NCBI GenBank assembly: GCA_903915535.1
Contig: CAIWTJ010000043.1
Coordinates: 85,017 to 149,016 of the forward strand
Reading direction: 5' to 3'
From: Enhydrobacter aerosaccus
GTDB lineage: Bacteria; Pseudomonadota; Alphaproteobacteria; Reyranellales; Reyranellaceae
Length of the DNA stretch: 64,000 bases
The position numbers and the translations under genes were made by a program. This document shows positions 17,867 to 25,385 of this stretch, piece after piece. Positions within the stretch are counted from its first letter, which is position 1, and every line of letters begins with the position of its first letter. The notes under the pieces were generated by a model. That model ran no database searches, was not told the DNA's origin, and saw nothing but the letters and a program-made list of their open reading frames with translations.

Positions 17867-18181
17867 TCAGGACACCAGCACGTACCAGCCGTCGACGGTG
17901 GCCGTTTCACCGCCGCCGGTGCCGGCCTTGACGCGGATGCGCTTGCCCAAGACGTCGGCCGAACTGCCGGGGCCGATGTGGAGCGGGCGCTTGCCGCCGT
18001 CGACTTCCACCACCATCGCGTTGCCGACCCTGCCGCGTCCTGACGGTCGGCTGTTGTAAAGGCGGTAGAGGTACGGCTTGCCGGGCGACTCGAGCACGAC
18101 CTGCCAGTGCGTCCGGCTCGCCGCGATGCGGCCCGCCGGCACCTGGATGCCGACGCCGTCGCCCGGGAACTCCCGGGTCAT
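17867..18181 (-). CDS. Hypothetical protein in the hpt operon
   Basis: I do not recognise this 104-residue protein. It has no signal peptide, cysteine or membrane segment. The composition is strand-rich and basic (SRTHWQVVLES, YLYRLYNSRPSGRGRVGNAM, GKRIRVKAGTGGGETATV), suggesting a small beta-barrel. Its ATG follows the hpt TGA with no base between, and third codon positions are GC-rich, so coding and cotranslation with hpt are likely. It is the last gene of the minus-strand unit zinc ribbon-hpt-this gene. Function unknown. Confidence 0.65.
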   Translation of the reverse strand: MTREFPGDGVGIQVPAGRIAASRTHWQVVLESPGKPYLYRLYNSRPSGRGRVGNAMVVEVDGGKRPLHIGPGSSADVLGKRIRVKAGTGGGETATVDGWYVLVS

Positions 18182-18730
18182 TCAGGCGGCTTTCTCGACC
18201 ACGCCGATGTAGGGCAGGCCGCGGAAACGATGGGCCCAGTCGAGGCCGTAGCCGACCAGAAATTCGTCGCCCGCCTCGAAGCCGGTGAAGTCGGGCTTGA
18301 GCTCGGTGCGCCGCTTGTGCGGCTTGTCGAGCAGCGTGCAGATCCAGACGCGATGGGCGCCGTGCTCCTTGCGCATCATCTCCTTGGCGAAGGAGAGCGT
18401 GAACCCCGACTCGAGGATGTCGTCGACCAGCAGCACGTCGCGCCCGCGCACATCGTCGACGATGTCGCGCACGACCTTCACGCTGCCGGTGGTCTGCGTG
18501 CCGGTGCCGTAGCTCGAGAGGGTCAGGAAATCCATCGACCAGTCGGCACCGGCGAGCGAGAGCGCGCGGATCAGGTCGGCGGCGAACACGAAGCTGCCCT
18601 TCAACACCGAGACGACAAGTGTGTCGGCCGGCAGTTGTTCCGCCAGATCCTTGGCCATGGCGTCCACCCGTGCGGCGATCTCGGCGGCGGAAAAGCGAAT
18701 GGAGACGGTGGGGCGCTGCGCGGACGTCAC
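18182..18730 (-). CDS. hpt: Hypoxanthine phosphoribosyltransferase
   Basis: Salvages hypoxanthine (and often guanine) to IMP/GMP using PRPP. From GTG 18730 it is 182 residues, the usual size. The frame is open 39 codons further, but those codons are an out-of-frame reading of the zinc-ribbon gene, and homology starts at TSAQRPTVSIRFSAAEI. The PRPP-binding loop is VLLVDDILESGFTL (about residues 96-109). The family loop SVLKGSFVFAADL and the hood region GFEAGDEFLVGYGLDW are present. It starts 13 bases after the zinc-ribbon stop. Confidence 0.93.
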   Translation of the reverse strand: MTSAQRPTVSIRFSAAEIAARVDAMAKDLAEQLPADTLVVSVLKGSFVFAADLIRALSLAGADWSMDFLTLSSYGTGTQTTGSVKVVRDIVDDVRGRDVLLVDDILESGFTLSFAKEMMRKEHGAHRVWICTLLDKPHKRRTELKPDFTGFEAGDEFLVGYGLDWAHRFRGLPYIGVVEKAA

Positions 18731-18743
18731 GACGAGAGAGTCC

Positions 18744-19292
18744 TCAAGGTGCGAGATGAAGCATGGTGCGCCAGCCGGCGGGCACCATTTGGATGATTTC
18801 GTCGAGGTAGAGGTAGGCGACGCCGGCGACGCCCGCCACGACCGCAACCGCGATGACGGCGATCGCGATCTTGATCGGCAGGCGCGTCTTGGGACGCGCT
18901 TCGATCACCGCGGGCAGGGAACTGCGCTGCCGCGGCGGACGGATGACCAGGTCCGGGATTGCCTCGACCGGGTCGGCCGGCTCGGTACGGTCAGCGGCCC
19001 GTTCGGCGGCCCGTTCGGCCGCCCGGGCCGGGCCCAGGCTGATGCCGGGATTGGCGATCGGCGGCTCGGGCTCCGACGTGGGAGGCTGGGCGGAAAGCAC
19101 GCCCGTCGGCGCCGTCTCCGGCGACTTCATCGCCGCCTCGACGGCGTCGCGGGCAGCGTTCGCCTTCGCCGCGGCAACGGTCTGCAACCAGCGATGCGAA
19201 CAGCGGGCGCACTGTACGATGCGCCCCACAGGGCCGATTGCCAGAGGGTCTACAGCGTAGCGTGCCCCGCAATTGGGACAGATAACTTGCAT
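18744..19292 (-). CDS. MJ0042 zinc-ribbon membrane protein
   Basis: A 182-residue protein. Its N-terminal zinc ribbon uses four cysteines (CPNCGARY at residues 5-12 and CARCSHRW at 28-35) and matches the MJ0042 domain. A long Ala/Pro/Glu-rich linker follows, then one transmembrane helix at about residues 146-167 and only about 15 residues after it (ending GWRTMLHLAP). Alphaproteobacterial members often carry a DUF3426-type periplasmic domain after the helix; it is missing here. It is first of three genes with hpt. Relatives usually sit divergent from ftsE; here plsC is the divergent neighbour. Role unknown. Confidence 0.85.
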   Translation of the reverse strand: MQVICPNCGARYAVDPLAIGPVGRIVQCARCSHRWLQTVAAAKANAARDAVEAAMKSPETAPTGVLSAQPPTSEPEPPIANPGISLGPARAAERAAERAADRTEPADPVEAIPDLVIRPPRQRSSLPAVIEARPKTRLPIKIAIAVIAVAVVAGVAGVAYLYLDEIIQMVPAGWRTMLHLAP

Positions 19293-19364
19293 GACGGGGC
19301 GAGGGTTTCCCCACTAGATGTGCTTGCCGTCGGACATTATGCCACTAAAACTGGCGCGACAAGC

Positions 19365-20087
19365 ATGACCGGCCTTTCCCTCTGGCTGCGCTCGCTTTGC
19401 TTCAATGCCGGCTGGTATGCCGGCACTGTCGTCATCGCGCTCGTGGGCTCTCCCATTCTGCTGCTGCCGCGCCGCGCCGTGATCGCGTGGGCGACCTTCT
19501 GGATCGACTTCATTCTGTGGTGGCTGCGTCTCACCTGCCGTCTCACTCATCGCGTCGTCGGTATGGAGAACCTTCCTAAGGGCCCGGTCATCATCGCCTG
19601 CAAGCACCAGTCGTCGTGGGAGACGCTGGCCTTCACCAGGGTCTTTCCCGGGGCGGCGATCGTGCTGAAGCGTGAATTGCTGTTCATCCCGATCGTGGGC
19701 TGGGCGATGGCGCGCGCGGGCAACATCGCCGTGGCGCGGGGCGACGGCGCCCAGGCGCTGCGCGGCCTCGTGCGCCAGGCCAAGACAGCGATTGCCGAGG
19801 GCCGTTCGATCCTGATCTTCCCTGAAGGCACGCGTGTCGCCGTGGGCTCGGAGAAGCCCTATCAGGTTGGCGCCGCGGCGCTCTATCGCCAGCTCAACGT
19901 GCCAGTCGTGCCGGTGGCCCTCAATTCGGGCCTGTTCTGGGGCCGCCGCAAATGGATCAAGCGGCCGGGCACGATCACGGTCGAGGTGCTGCCTCCCATT
20001 GAGCCAGGTCTCCGCCGGGAGGCGTTCATGGCCACGCTGCGCGAGCGCATCGAAGGCGCCACGGCCCAGCTGGTCGAGAAATCGTAG
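19365..20087 (+). CDS. plsC: 1-acyl-sn-glycerol-3-phosphate acyltransferase
   Basis: Adds the second acyl chain in phosphatidic acid synthesis at the inner membrane. From ATG 19365 it is 240 residues, with an N-terminal transmembrane helix (about residues 13-33) and a possible second hydrophobic stretch (about 38-53). The acyltransferase block I reads ACKHQSSWETLAF, so the usual HX4D is HX4E. Block III is ILIFPEGTR and the P-loop-like VPVVPVALNSG is present. The upstream open frame has no homology. Its 5' neighbour is the zinc-ribbon gene, 72 bases away and divergent, where ftsE, ftsX and a YdcF gene would be expected in many relatives. Confidence 0.92.
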   Translation: MTGLSLWLRSLCFNAGWYAGTVVIALVGSPILLLPRRAVIAWATFWIDFILWWLRLTCRLTHRVVGMENLPKGPVIIACKHQSSWETLAFTRVFPGAAIVLKRELLFIPIVGWAMARAGNIAVARGDGAQALRGLVRQAKTAIAEGRSILIFPEGTRVAVGSEKPYQVGAAALYRQLNVPVVPVALNSGLFWGRRKWIKRPGTITVEVLPPIEPGLRREAFMATLRERIEGATAQLVEKS

Positions 20088-20144
20088 GGAAAGAACGAAA
20101 AAAGAACTCTTGTTGATATCCTGCCCAAGGCTTATTTTTGGGTC

Positions 20145-22463
20145 ATGGAATGGGCTCCGGTTTCCCAGCGCATCTGGGACATGAAATATCGATTTCGCGA
20201 CGTTTCCGGGGCTTCCGACGCAGATCTGGAAGCCACCTGGAAGCGGGTCGCGCGCGCTTTGGCAGCGCCTGAACGGGACCCGGAGCTCTGGGCCGGCCGC
20301 TTCGAGGAGGCGCTGAGCGGCTTCAAGTTCCTGCCCGCCGGCCGCGTGATCGCGGGGGCCGGCACCGGCCGTACCGTCACGCTGTTCAACTGCTTCGTCA
20401 TGGGCACGATCGAGGACGACATGGCGTCGATCTTCGACAATGTGAAGGAAGCGGCGCTGACCATGCAGCAGGGCGGCGGCATCGGGCATGACTTCTCGAC
20501 CTTGCGTCCCAATGGCGCTCCGGTGAAGGGTGTCGGCGCCGACGCCTCGGGACCGCTGTCGTTCATGGATGTGTGGGACTCGATGTGCCGCACCATCATG
20601 AGCGCGGGCTCGCGCCGGGGCGCCATGATGGCGACGCTGCGCTGCGACCATCCCGACATCGAGGCTTTCGTCGACGCCAAGCGCGATCCCGCGCGCCTGC
20701 GCATGTTCAACGTCTCGGTGCTGGTGACCGATCCCTTCATGGCGGCGGTCAAGGACGGCGCCGACTGGCCGCAGGTGTTCGGCGGCAAGACCTACAAGAC
20801 GGTGAAGGCGCGCGACCTGTGGGAGCGCATCATGCGCGCCACCTACGACGTGGCCGAGCCCGGCGTGATCTTCATCGACCGGGTCAATCGCCGCAACAAC
20901 CTCCACTATTGCGAGTCGATCCAGGCGACCAACCCGTGTGGCGAGCAGCCGTTGCCGGCCTATGGCGCGTGCCTGCTGGGCTCGATCAACCTCGCTGCCC
21001 TGGTGAAGGATCCGTTCACGCCGCAGGCCGCGCTCGACATGGCCGCGCTCGAAGATCTCGTGCCGGTGGCCGTGCGCATGCTCGACAATGTGATCGACGT
21101 GTCGCGCTTCCCGCTCGCGAGCCAGGAGAAGGAGGCCAAGGCCAAGCGCCGCATCGGGCTTGGCGTCACCGGCCTGGCCGACGCGCTGTTGCTGTGCGGC
21201 GTGCGCTACGGCTCGCCGCGCGCCGTCGAACTGACGCGGGAGTGGCTGGGCGCCGTACAGCGGCTTTCGTATCTCGCGTCCGCCGATATCGCCGCCGAAA
21301 AGGGCAGCTTCCCGCTCTACAAGAAGGGGCCTTATCTCGCGGGCGAGACGATCAAGGCGTTGCCGGAAGACGTACGCACGGCGATCGGCCGCTACGGCAT
21401 CCGCAACGCGCTGCTGAATTCGATCGCACCCACCGGCACGATCTCGCTGCTGGCCGACAACGTCTCGTCCGGCATCGAGCCGGTGTTCGCCTTCAGCCAT
21501 GTCCGGCACGTGCTGCAGCCCGACGGCACGCGCCGCGAGGAAGCCGTGGAGGATCACGCCTTCCGCCGCTGGCGCGCGATCAAGGGCAACGAAGCGCCGC
21601 CGGAAGACGTCTTCGTCGATGCCCAGACGCTGACGCCCGCCGATCATCTGGCGATGCAGGCCGCGGCGCAGGACTATGTCGACAGCTCGATCTCCAAGAC
21701 CATCAACCTGCCGCGCGACATCTCGTTCGAGGATTTCAAGCACGTCTACGAGCAGGCCTATGCCGAAGGCTGCAAGGGCTGCACGACCTACCGGCCCAAC
21801 GACGTCACCGGCGCCGTGCTCGAAGTGAAGCCTGTCGCCGAGGCGCCGAAGCTCGTGGCGGCGGCCGCTCCGGCGCCGCTCGACGTGCGCGACAGCGTCG
21901 TCTACATCGCCCAGCCGCTCGATCGGCCGGAAGACCTGCCGGGCAAGACCTACAAGATCAAATGGCCGGGCAGCGACCACGCGATCTACATCACCATCAA
22001 CGACGTGATGCAGGACGGCCGCCGCCGGCCGTTCGAGATCTTCATCAACTCCAAGAACATGGAGCACTACGCCTGGACCGTGGCGCTCACCCGCATGATC
22101 TCGGCGGTGTTCCGCAGGGGCGGCGACGTGTCGTTCGTGGTCGAGGAACTGAAGGCGGTGTTCGACCCGCGCGGCGGACAGTGGATGGAGGGCCGCTACG
22201 TGCCGTCGCTGCTGGCCGCGATCGGCGGCGTGATCGAGCGTCACCTGATCGATATCGGCTTCCTGGCCGCCGCCGACACGCCCCTGATCGACGAAGCTGT
22301 GGCCAAGCGCCTGAAACTGGCGGCCGGCCAGCGCGAGCCCATCCAGGGCGGCGCGGACGTACCAACCAAGCTCGGCCAGTGCCCCAATTGCGGCGCCGCG
22401 GCCCTCTCCCACCAGGAGGGCTGCGACATCTGCCTGAACTGCGGCTATTCGAGGTGTGGGTAG
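20145..22463 (+). CDS. nrdJ: Adenosylcobalamin-dependent (class II) ribonucleotide reductase
   Basis: Reduces ribonucleotides to deoxyribonucleotides using coenzyme B12 to start the radical. The 772-residue enzyme has the first redox cysteine in TVTLFNCFVMGT (about residue 83) and the thiyl-radical region TNPCGEQPLPAYGACLLGS (about 263-281), with the finger-loop Cys in the PCGE motif. The C-terminus carries a zinc ribbon, CPNCGAAALSHQEGCDICLN, ending CGYSRCG, whose cysteines act in re-reduction. A short hairpin (CCCAA/TTGGG, 20124-20142) ends 2 bases before the ATG and could limit initiation. No cobalamin riboswitch fits in the 57-base upstream gap. Confidence 0.95.
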   Translation: MEWAPVSQRIWDMKYRFRDVSGASDADLEATWKRVARALAAPERDPELWAGRFEEALSGFKFLPAGRVIAGAGTGRTVTLFNCFVMGTIEDDMASIFDNVKEAALTMQQGGGIGHDFSTLRPNGAPVKGVGADASGPLSFMDVWDSMCRTIMSAGSRRGAMMATLRCDHPDIEAFVDAKRDPARLRMFNVSVLVTDPFMAAVKDGADWPQVFGGKTYKTVKARDLWERIMRATYDVAEPGVIFIDRVNRRNNLHYCESIQATNPCGEQPLPAYGACLLGSINLAALVKDPFTPQAALDMAALEDLVPVAVRMLDNVIDVSRFPLASQEKEAKAKRRIGLGVTGLADALLLCGVRYGSPRAVELTREWLGAVQRLSYLASADIAAEKGSFPLYKKGPYLAGETIKALPEDVRTAIGRYGIRNALLNSIAPTGTISLLADNVSSGIEPVFAFSHVRHVLQPDGTRREEAVEDHAFRRWRAIKGNEAPPEDVFVDAQTLTPADHLAMQAAAQDYVDSSISKTINLPRDISFEDFKHVYEQAYAEGCKGCTTYRPNDVTGAVLEVKPVAEAPKLVAAAAPAPLDVRDSVVYIAQPLDRPEDLPGKTYKIKWPGSDHAIYITINDVMQDGRRRPFEIFINSKNMEHYAWTVALTRMISAVFRRGGDVSFVVEELKAVFDPRGGQWMEGRYVPSLLAAIGGVIERHLIDIGFLAAADTPLIDEAVAKRLKLAAGQREPIQGGADVPTKLGQCPNCGAAALSHQEGCDICLNCGYSRCG

Positions 22464-22696
22464 CGCCGTTTCCTTTCCGTTTGTTCAACAGCAGCGATCC
22501 CCTTGCGCTTCGTGCTTAGCGGGGGGGGGATGGCGGGAAACCGGGAAGAATCGCCTAAAACCCTTATGTCATGGGCATCGGATCCTTCCCGATAGCGCGG
22601 GAAGGCTTGGGAATCCGGGTCCCTGAAGGCGCCCTTGCCCCGGGGCGTCGCAATGCATATGCCAGACGCTCGTCTGGTAAAGCAGGAGTAGGACGG
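22464..22696 (+). promoter_or_regulatory. Structured leader upstream of the DegP-like gene
   Basis: This 233-base gap holds a run of nine G (22521-22529), a hairpin CCTTCCCG-atagcg-CGGGAAGG (22584-22605) and a tight palindrome CCAGACG-CT-CGTCTGG (22662-22677) just before the AGGAG ribosome site (about 22683-22688) of the protease gene. The palindrome has the shape of an operator. I see no reliable -35/-10 pair and no gene; in-frame extension of the protease ORF into this stretch has no homology. Confidence 0.55.
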
Positions 22697-24079
22697 ATGA
22701 GACGGCGCACGATCTTGGCGGCAACTCTCGTGGCGGTTTCCACGGCGGTGGCGGCCTTCGCGGGCGCGGCGCAGGCGCAGCCGTTGCCAAGCAGCCGCGA
22801 CTCGCTCCAGTTCTCCTATGCGCCGCTGGTCAAGAAAGTGTCGCCGGCGGTGGTCAATATCTACACCGCCACCACGACCGCCCGTGCGCCGCAGCGCCGC
22901 CTGCCGTTCCCGTTCCCCGGCATGCCGCAGGACGGCGGCAACCGGGTTCAGAACTCCCTGGGCTCGGGCGTGCTGGTGAAAGCCGACGGGCTGATCGTCA
23001 CCAACGCCCATGTCGTGCGCGGTGCCGACGAGATCCGCGTCGTGCTCTCGGACCGCCGCGAGTTCGACGCCAAGCTGGTGACCCAGGACGACCGCTACGA
23101 CCTCGCGATCCTGCGCATCGACGGCGCGGGCGAGAAGTTCCCGTTCCTGGAGCTGCGCGATTCCGACTCGATCGAGGTCGGCGACATCGTGCTGGCGATC
23201 GGCAATCCGTTTGGCCTATCGCAGACCGTGACCAGCGGCATCGTCTCGGCGGTCGCGCGCTCGACCGGCGGCGTGAACGATTCGAGCTTCTTCGTGCAGA
23301 CCGATGCCGCCATCAATCCCGGCAACTCGGGCGGCGCCCTGGTCAGCCTCGACGGGCGGCTGATCGGCATCAACACCGCGATCTATTCGCAAACCGGCGG
23401 TTCGGTCGGCATCGGCTTCGCCACGCCGTCGAATATCGTGGCGCGCATCATCGAGATCGGCACGTCGGGCGGCAGGCTGGTGCGGCCGTGGCTCGGCATC
23501 TCCATGCAGTCGGTGACGGCCGAGCTCGCCGCCGCGCTCAACCTGCCGCGGCCGGTGGGCCTCGTGGTCAAGGACGTCTTCAAGGACGGGCCGGGCGCGT
23601 TCGCCGGCTTCAAGCGCAACGACGTGATCGTGGCGCTGCGCGACCAGCCGATCGACGACGAGGCCGCGATGCGGTTTCGCCTCGCCACGCTCAACGTCGG
23701 CGAGACGGTGCCCGTCAAGGTGCTGCGGGCGGGCAAGGAGGTGACGCTCCAGTTGCCGCTGGCGGCCCCACCGGAGGATCCGCCGCGCGAGAAGTCCGCG
23801 CTCGAGGGCCGCCATCCGCTGTCGGGCGCCACCGTGGTGAACCTGTCGCCGGCCGTCGCCGAGGAGATGGGCCTGATCGAATGGAAGCCGGGCGTCGCCG
23901 TGATCGAGGTGAAGCCGGGCTCCTACGCCGCGCGGTTCCTGCGGACCAACGACATGGTGATCGCCATCAACGGCCAGGAGCTGAAGAGCGTCGCCGACCT
24001 CAAGAAGCGCATCGCGGCCGGAATTGCGAGCATGAGCATCGCGCGCGAAGGCATGGTCTCCACCATCCAGTTCCGCTGA
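22697..24079 (+). CDS. degP: Do family periplasmic serine endoprotease
   Basis: HtrA-type protease and chaperone that degrades misfolded periplasmic proteins. From ATG 22697 it is 460 residues, with a signal peptide MRRRTILAATLVAVSTAVAA and cleavage near AQAQ (about residues 27-30). The trypsin-like triad is His in VTNAHVV, Asp in RYDLAILRID and Ser in NPGNSGGAL. Two PDZ domains follow: one from about residue 270 (RPWLGISMQSV) and one from about 390. Only one start fits both the signal peptide and the AGGAG site. A degQ/degS-like assignment is also possible. rarA follows 12 bases later. Confidence 0.93.
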   Translation: MRRRTILAATLVAVSTAVAAFAGAAQAQPLPSSRDSLQFSYAPLVKKVSPAVVNIYTATTTARAPQRRLPFPFPGMPQDGGNRVQNSLGSGVLVKADGLIVTNAHVVRGADEIRVVLSDRREFDAKLVTQDDRYDLAILRIDGAGEKFPFLELRDSDSIEVGDIVLAIGNPFGLSQTVTSGIVSAVARSTGGVNDSSFFVQTDAAINPGNSGGALVSLDGRLIGINTAIYSQTGGSVGIGFATPSNIVARIIEIGTSGGRLVRPWLGISMQSVTAELAAALNLPRPVGLVVKDVFKDGPGAFAGFKRNDVIVALRDQPIDDEAAMRFRLATLNVGETVPVKVLRAGKEVTLQLPLAAPPEDPPREKSALEGRHPLSGATVVNLSPAVAEEMGLIEWKPGVAVIEVKPGSYAARFLRTNDMVIAINGQELKSVADLKKRIAAGIASMSIAREGMVSTIQFR

Positions 24080-24091
24080 CGGGGCGGGGAG

Positions 24092-25378
24092 ATGGCCGAG
24101 CTTTTCGCCTCTCTCGCTCCCACGCCGCTTGCCGAGCGGCTGCGGCCGAAGGCCATTGCCGACATATTGGGCCAGGATCACCTGCTCGGTCCCCAAGGCC
24201 CGCTCGGCCGCATGCTGGCGGCGAAGAAGCTCTCGTCGCTCATCCTCTGGGGCCCGCCGGGCTGCGGCAAGACCACCATCGCGCGGCTGCTGGCCGAGGC
24301 GGTCGACCTGCATTTCGAGCCCTTGTCGGCGGTGTTCTCGGGCGTCGCCGACCTGCGCAAGATCTTCGAGGCCGCCCGGGCGCGCCGCCGCGATGCCCGC
24401 GCGACGCTGCTGTTCGTCGACGAGATCCATCGCTTCAATCGCGCCCAGCAGGACGGGTTTCTGCCGTATGTCGAGGATGGCACCGTCACGCTGATCGGCG
24501 CGACGACGGAGAACCCGTCGTTCGAGCTGAACGCCGCGCTGCTGTCTCGTTGTCAGGTGCTGGTGCTGAGGCGCCTCGACGAGGTTGCGCTCGCCACGCT
24601 GCTCGACCGCGTCGAAGAGGCGCTGGGCCGCAAGCTGCCGGTCGATCGCATCGGCCGCGATGCCCTGTTCTCGATGGCCGACGGCGACGGCCGCTACCTG
24701 ATCGGCCTGGCCGAGCAGCTCGCGCAACTGAAGGAGGCGGGCCCGATTCCGCCGGAGCGGCTGGCGACGCTGCTGCAGAAGCGCGCGCCGCTCTACGACA
24801 AGGCGCAGGAGGCGCACTACAACCTGATCAGCGCGCTGCACAAGTCGCTGCGCGGGTCCGACGTCGATGCGGCGCTCTATTACTTCGCGCGCATGCTCGA
24901 TGGCGGCGAGGATCCCAAATACATCGCCCGCCGCCTCGTACGCTTTGCCGTCGAGGACATCGGCATGGCCGATCCCAATGCGCTGACGCAGACTCTCGCG
25001 GCCTGGGACACCTACGACCGGCTGGGCTCGCCCGAGGGCGAACTCGCGATCGCGCAGGCTGTGATCTATCTCGGCACCGCGCCGAAATCGAACGCGGGCT
25101 ATACGGCCTATGGCGCGGCCAAGCGCTCGGCCAAGCAGTACGGCTCGCTCACGCCGCCCATGCACATCCTGAACGCGCCGACCAAAATGATGAAGGAAAT
25201 CGGCTACGGCAGCGGCTACGAGTACGACCACAACACCGCCGACGGCTTCTCGGGCCAGAACTACTTTCCCGACGGCATGGCGCGCGAGGAATACTACAAG
25301 CCGGTCGAGCGCGGCTTCGAGCGCGAGATCGTGAAGCGCCTCGACTACTGGAAGAAGCTGCGCGAGAAGAAGCGCTAG
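24092..25378 (+). CDS. rarA: Replication-associated recombination protein A
   Basis: AAA+ ATPase of the RarA/MgsA (Mgs1/WRNIP1) family, acting at stalled replication forks. The 428-residue protein has Walker A GPPGCGKTT with K60, Walker B LLFVDEIHRFNRAQQ (about residues 108-122), sensor 1 LIGATTENPSFELNAALLSR, and the C-terminal tetramerisation domain. That domain includes DVDAALYYFARMLDGGEDP and the LNAPTKMMKEIGYGSGY stretch. Start ATG 24092 follows GGGGAG. The stop is 8 bases from the convergent L,D-transpeptidase stop. Confidence 0.96.
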   Translation: MAELFASLAPTPLAERLRPKAIADILGQDHLLGPQGPLGRMLAAKKLSSLILWGPPGCGKTTIARLLAEAVDLHFEPLSAVFSGVADLRKIFEAARARRRDARATLLFVDEIHRFNRAQQDGFLPYVEDGTVTLIGATTENPSFELNAALLSRCQVLVLRRLDEVALATLLDRVEEALGRKLPVDRIGRDALFSMADGDGRYLIGLAEQLAQLKEAGPIPPERLATLLQKRAPLYDKAQEAHYNLISALHKSLRGSDVDAALYYFARMLDGGEDPKYIARRLVRFAVEDIGMADPNALTQTLAAWDTYDRLGSPEGELAIAQAVIYLGTAPKSNAGYTAYGAAKRSAKQYGSLTPPMHILNAPTKMMKEIGYGSGYEYDHNTADGFSGQNYFPDGMAREEYYKPVERGFEREIVKRLDYWKKLREKKR

Positions 25379-25385
25379 CCGATTG

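Noticed and set aside
20088..20144. Cobalamin riboswitch or NrdR box upstream of nrdJ
   Set aside because: Only 57 bases are available, no B12-box is seen and no palindromic NrdR box pair is found.
19314..22412. 1032-codon minus-strand open frame opposite nrdJ and plsC
   Set aside because: It is the antisense shadow of two strongly conserved plus-strand genes; its translation is rich in His, Arg, Asp and Gly and shows no domain, as expected for GC-rich third-position shadows.
23216..25231. 671-codon minus-strand frame opposite the protease and rarA
   Set aside because: Shadow of two conserved genes; no ribosome site or domain.
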